Assembly (NCBI RefSeq): GCF_027286305.1
Contig: NZ_CP114599.1
Span: 310,001-374,000 of the forward strand
Reading direction: 5' to 3'
Source of the DNA: Phenylobacterium sp. NIBR 498073
Lineage (GTDB): Bacteria; Pseudomonadota; Alphaproteobacteria; Caulobacterales; Caulobacteraceae
DNA length: 64,000 nucleotides
Shown piece after piece: positions 61,353 through 64,000 of this stretch. Every line of letters starts with the position of its first letter. The stretch's first letter is position 1. The notes below the pieces were generated by a model, which ran no database searches, was not told where the DNA came from, and saw nothing but the letters and a program-made list of their open reading frames with translations. The position numbers were made by a program, and so were the translations under genes.

Positions 61353-61826
61353 CTAGGGCTTCGGCGGCCACTCGGCGGTGTCGTGGTCGGGATGCTGGTA
61401 AGAGACGATGCTGGCCAGGTGGGCGGCGGCCCGCGGTTCGTCGTCGGCGTGGACCGGCAGGGCCGCGAGCCCGGCGAAATACGGCAGCTCGGCCGACGAG
61501 GCGAGCTGCACGCGGGGCGCGGTCTCGGCCGGGCGATCGAGGGCGCCGATGGACAGGCCCACATCGCCGTCGTCGTACTCATAAGTCAGCGGCGTGCCGC
61601 AGTCGCCGCAGAAGCCGCGGGCGACCTTGTTCGAACTCTGGAAATGCTTGAGCCGGCCGCGGGTCCAGACCACGGCCTGGCGGGGCGCGCCGACATAGGG
61701 CCCGAAGAAGCCGCCGGTCGCCTTCTGGCACATCCGGCAATGGCAGATCGAGGCGTCGCCGAGTTCGCCGTCGACGCGGAAGCGTATGGCGCCGCACTGG
61801 CATCCGCCGGTGATGTTCGTCGTCAT
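61353..61826 (-). CDS. GFA-family zinc protein
   Basis: Glutathione-dependent formaldehyde-activating enzyme (GFA/CENP-V) family protein of 157 residues. The zinc motifs are complete: C9-x-C11 in GGCQCGAIRF, C28-x-C30-xx-C33 in CHCRMCQKATGGFF, and C73-xx-C76 in GFCGDCGTPL. The ATG at 61826 begins MTTNITGG. Most members have no proven activity; formaldehyde-glutathione adduct formation was reported for one. A second, degenerate member lies at 62375-62854. It is a single gene by spacing. Confidence 0.9.
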   Translation of the reverse strand: MTTNITGGCQCGAIRFRVDGELGDASICHCRMCQKATGGFFGPYVGAPRQAVVWTRGRLKHFQSSNKVARGFCGDCGTPLTYEYDDGDVGLSIGALDRPAETAPRVQLASSAELPYFAGLAALPVHADDEPRAAAHLASIVSYQHPDHDTAEWPPKP

Positions 61827-61979
61827 GTCCGCGTCTCCGCACGCCCAGGCGGGTGATGCTACCCGTTTGACGAGCGGGCGGTAGAGCCGATTTTCCGAGG
61901 CCGCGGCGACGGCGAACCGGCCTTTGCCCGATGCGGGTCCGGGTCTAGTCTGACGGCCGGGGGCTAAGGGAAGAAAGCC

Positions 61980-62255
61980 ATGAGTGACGCTGTCGGCCCT
62001 GGCGACCTGGTTCTCTGCGTCAACGCCGCCCCAAACCATGTCACGGGAAGGCCGGTGCCCCTGCAGGCCGGCGAAACCTACCGGGTGATCGCGGTCATGG
62101 AGTTCGCCTGCCCATGCGGACGGTCCGACGCCCTGCTCGACGTCGGCATCGACTTCGCCTGGTGCCAGACGCGTTTCCGGCTGCTGCCCAAGCCCAAGGC
62201 GCAGGCCCGGACGCGGCGGGTTTCGGCGCCCAAGGAGACCGAGCCGGTCGGCTGA
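61980..62255 (+). CDS. Small hypothetical protein with cysteine pairs
   Basis: 91 residues, not recognised. It has a GxxVLCVNAAPNH start, a LQAGETYRVIAVM beta segment, a FACPCGRSD motif (C-x-C) and FAWCQTRFRLLPKPK near the end, with a basic tail. The layout (beta strands with C-x-C and a later Cys, ending xFRLLP) looks like a small beta-barrel, perhaps zinc-binding; similar short proteins occur in alphaproteobacteria as hypothetical. The ATG at 61980 follows GGGAAGAAAG. It has plus-strand orientation between two GFA genes on the minus strand. Confidence 0.68.
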   Translation: MSDAVGPGDLVLCVNAAPNHVTGRPVPLQAGETYRVIAVMEFACPCGRSDALLDVGIDFAWCQTRFRLLPKPKAQARTRRVSAPKETEPVG

Positions 62256-62374
62256 ACCTCAGCCGAGGCGGACCGGAGCCTGCGGCGCGCTGGTCCAGAA
62301 CTCCGGATCGTGGCCGTGCGCGCGCCGCGGGCCTGTGTTCGGCGTGCCGGTGGAGGCGCGCGCGAAATAGGACG

Positions 62375-62854
62375 TCAGAGGTCTTCCGGCGGCGTCTTCC
62401 GGCGCCGGGGGCGCTCGCGCATCACGCCGGGATAGCCCTTGAGCGGGGAGAGCGGGGCGCCGTCGTAGATCCAGTCGGCCTGTTCGGTCAGGCCGAGGTG
62501 ATAGCGCGGCTCGCGGCCGGTGCGGGTGGCGAACACGCCGCGCGGAATATTGACCATCTTCGGCGAGCGCGGCCGCTCGTATAGCATCGGCGTGCCGCAG
62601 CGGGCGCAGAAGCTGCGCGCGACGCCAGTCTCCGGGTCTTCGTAGCGGGTGAGGAGCTCCTCGCCTTCCAGCAGCCGCAGGCGCGAGCGCCAGGAGCCGA
62701 CATAGGTGGCGTAGGCCCCGCCGTGGGCGCGGCGGCCCGCCTGCGAATGATCGTGCCAAGCCCAGACGGCGGGGACGTCGATCTCCAGGCGGACGGCGCC
62801 GCAGGCGCAGGCGCCTTGCGATTGGGCGGCGGAGCGTTTGGCCTCTTGCGGCAT
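62375..62854 (-). CDS. GFA-like protein with one zinc site lost
   Basis: 159-residue protein of the GFA family by fold: GACACGAVRLEIDVP (C16-x-C18) and SFCARCGTPMLYERP (C83-xx-C86) are kept, but the middle motif CHCxxC is replaced by WHDHSQAGRRAHGG, so the three cysteines of the second zinc-binding cluster are gone. Two histidines in that stretch could coordinate metal in another way. The C-terminal 35 residues are basic (RERPRRRKTPPEDL). It has no obvious partner. Since it retains the fold but lacks key ligands it may bind something else. Confidence 0.82.
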   Translation of the reverse strand: MPQEAKRSAAQSQGACACGAVRLEIDVPAVWAWHDHSQAGRRAHGGAYATYVGSWRSRLRLLEGEELLTRYEDPETGVARSFCARCGTPMLYERPRSPKMVNIPRGVFATRTGREPRYHLGLTEQADWIYDGAPLSPLKGYPGVMRERPRRRKTPPEDL

Positions 62855-62911
62855 CTGGGTTCTCGCGGCGGCGGCGCCGGAGCCTAGCGCATGGGGCGAT
62901 GGCGTGCGGGA

Positions 62912-63718
62912 CTATCTGGCGGCGACGGGTTTGGGCGCGGCCAGCCCCCTCAGCAGGGCGTGGATGGCCACGATCGCCCCCGCCATCTCGCAGAGCTCCT
63001 CGAGAATGATCAGGCGGGTCCAGGTCAGGCCCGTGTGGCCGATGGAGGCGATCCAGCCCCGGTGGACGGCCGAGCTGACGGTTTCGAAGCCCAGCGACCC
63101 GACCAGGAACAGGAGGCCCGCGAGGATCAGGCACGCGGCGACGTCGCGCCGGATCCGCAGGAGGAACGGCACGAGCAGGGCCGCAACCGACGCGGCCAGC
63201 ATGCCCGCCACCACAACCCAGTTGTAGTAGAAGGAGTCTGCGACGCCCCTCGCTTCCTGCAGGAGGTCGCCGGTCGGGTCCAGAATGCGTTCGTGAAGCG
63301 AGGCGCCTTCGTCGAACGACAACAAGAGGAAGACGCCGCCGAGCAGGGCCCAAGACCAGCGGACGATCGCATCGCGGCCAAGCTCTCGGTGGGCGGCGGC
63401 CAGCGCCAGACCGCCGGCCATCGCCCACAGCAAGGCCGAATACCAGGTCGGGACGTTGTTCTCGCTGTCCAGGTCGAAGAGCTGGAACAGCAGTCGGGAC
63501 ATCTCCGAGCCGCCGGGCGCGACGCCGTAAGGATTGAGGCGATGCGTCGCGACATAGGCGCCGCCGAGCAGCAGGGCGACCAGCAGCAGCCGGATCGGAA
63601 AGCCGTAAACGGACACGCGAATGTCGGGAATGCGCGCGCTTGGACGTGTCGCTGCGCGCCAAACCGGCCCTTTTCGCTGAAGGTCGTAACGACCTTCGTC
63701 TCTTGCCTCGACGACCAT
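62912..63718 (-). CDS. Hypothetical multipass membrane protein
   Basis: 268-residue inner-membrane protein, not recognised, with about six or seven hydrophobic helices (for example IRLLLVALLLGGAYVA, WYSALLWAMAGGLALAAA, WALLGGVFLLLSFDEGAS, VVVAGMLAASVAALLVPF, and a final helix ELCEMAGAIVAIHALL). Acidic residues within helices (LSFDEGASLHE, EELCEMAG) are conserved with its paralogue downstream. The start at 63718 is taken, but an ATG or GTG nearer the first helix is possible. Tandem with 63723-64000: the second gene's end is very similar to this one's. Confidence 0.7.
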   Translation of the reverse strand: MVVEARDEGRYDLQRKGPVWRAATRPSARIPDIRVSVYGFPIRLLLVALLLGGAYVATHRLNPYGVAPGGSEMSRLLFQLFDLDSENNVPTWYSALLWAMAGGLALAAAHRELGRDAIVRWSWALLGGVFLLLSFDEGASLHERILDPTGDLLQEARGVADSFYYNWVVVAGMLAASVAALLVPFLLRIRRDVAACLILAGLLFLVGSLGFETVSSAVHRGWIASIGHTGLTWTRLIILEELCEMAGAIVAIHALLRGLAAPKPVAAR

Positions 63719-63722
63719 GGTC

Positions 63723-64000
63723 CTAGCCGTGGGCCGGCTGCTTGGGCGCGCTCGTCAGCATGCTCGGTTCTGCTGTCCTGACGGGACTGGGCGAGAGGGC
63801 CAGCGCCCACAGCAGGGCGTGCACCGCGAGGATGGCGCCGATCATCTCGAGCACCTCCTCGACGAAGATGAGGCGATGCCAGCTGATGCGGAACATTTCG
63901 GTGGAGGCTATCCAGCCGGCTTCGTAGGAGGAGCCGATGGTCTCGATGGCCAGGGATCCCGACAGGAACACGCCGGCCGCGAGGATCAGACGTGCCGCGA
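63723..64000 (-). CDS. Hypothetical membrane protein, paralogue, cut by window edge
   Basis: The C-terminal 92 residues of a membrane protein that continues beyond the window. The readable part, AARLILAAGVFLSGSLAIET, then GWIASTEMFRISWHRLI and EEVLEMIGAILAVHALLWAL, is similar to the same part of the upstream-strand neighbour at 62912-63718 (AACLILAG, GWIASIGHTGLTWTRLI, EELCEMAGAIVAIHALL). The stop lies 5 bases from that gene's start, so the two form a tandem paralogous pair in one transcript. It has a polar tail after the last helix. Confidence 0.7.
   Translation of the reverse strand, partial: AARLILAAGVFLSGSLAIETIGSSYEAGWIASTEMFRISWHRLIFVEEVLEMIGAILAVHALLWALALSPSPVRTAEPSMLTSAPKQPAHG

Noticed and set aside
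61126..61356. 76-residue plus-strand frame in the 352-base spacer
   Set aside because: No domain, no clear ribosome-binding site, Ala/Arg-rich composition of random GC-rich sequence; it also overlaps the GFA stop.

Overview
High-GC chromosomal DNA of an alphaproteobacterium, most likely Caulobacteraceae (Caulobacter/Phenylobacterium type). The reasons are the gene complement (pseB/pseC flagellin-sugar genes, dnaN-recF-gyrB near hrcA-grpE-rph, many TonB-dependent receptors, a PEP-CTERM protein), the strong GC3 bias and dense packing with many 4-bp ATGA overlaps. The assignment rests on my recognition of families, not on a database search. There is no phage, insertion sequence, CRISPR array, tRNA or rRNA that I can support; this is a core-genome window with accessory genes between housekeeping blocks.

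Layout. 1-1593: 3' part of an isoquinoline 1-oxidoreductase-type molybdenum hydroxylase. 2089-4304: pseB and pseC, the first two steps toward pseudaminic acid. 4425-9205: RarD-type transporter, serine hydrolase with pyridoxal kinase, an SDR, and an HCCA isomerase-like/HxlR regulator pair with a palindromic operator. 9405-16848: the usual ffh-rpsP-rimM-trmD-rplS cluster on the minus strand, split by an insert carrying tesB, a TPR/TolB-like membrane protein and an epoxide hydrolase-like gene. 17070-21755: SH3/glycine-zipper protein, D-aminoacylase-type amidohydrolase, recQ. 21752-27748: second nonulosonic-acid block (cytidylyltransferase, Pse-associated methylase, pseI, HAD phosphatase, ATP-grasp, two further methyltransferases). 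It lies 17 kb from pseB/C, and pseG and pseH are not in the window.

27821-39101: TonB receptor, DUF2267 protein flanked by mosaic hairpin repeats, Baeyer-Villiger monooxygenase divergent from an AraC regulator, then an iron-uptake-like set (receptor, PepSY protein, MFS). 39163-40452: two genes of unknown function, one encoding five alternating basic-helix/acidic-linker repeats; these are the most novel-looking genes here. 40728-47096: gyrB, recF, dnaN, with an opposite-strand duplicated TonB_C protein between recF and dnaN. 47227-53202: two-domain retropepsin-like protein, then a serine hydrolase/TonB receptor operon divergent from a double-TetR regulator. 53251-57336: lipoprotein, P-loop protein, PEP-CTERM protein, sulfatase. 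57453-60644: DUF1275, grpE, hrcA, rph. 60657-64000: an intergenic repeat, a 35-residue small protein with its own terminator, two GFA-type zinc proteins, a small unknown protein, and tandem paralogous membrane proteins, the last cut by the window edge.

Working together: the pse genes should supply a nine-carbon sugar for flagellin or the cell surface; ffh/rpsP/rimM/trmD/rplS serve translation and protein targeting; gyrB/recF/dnaN/recQ serve replication and repair; hrcA/grpE serve heat-shock control. The three receptor loci each look like a self-contained uptake or catabolic unit.
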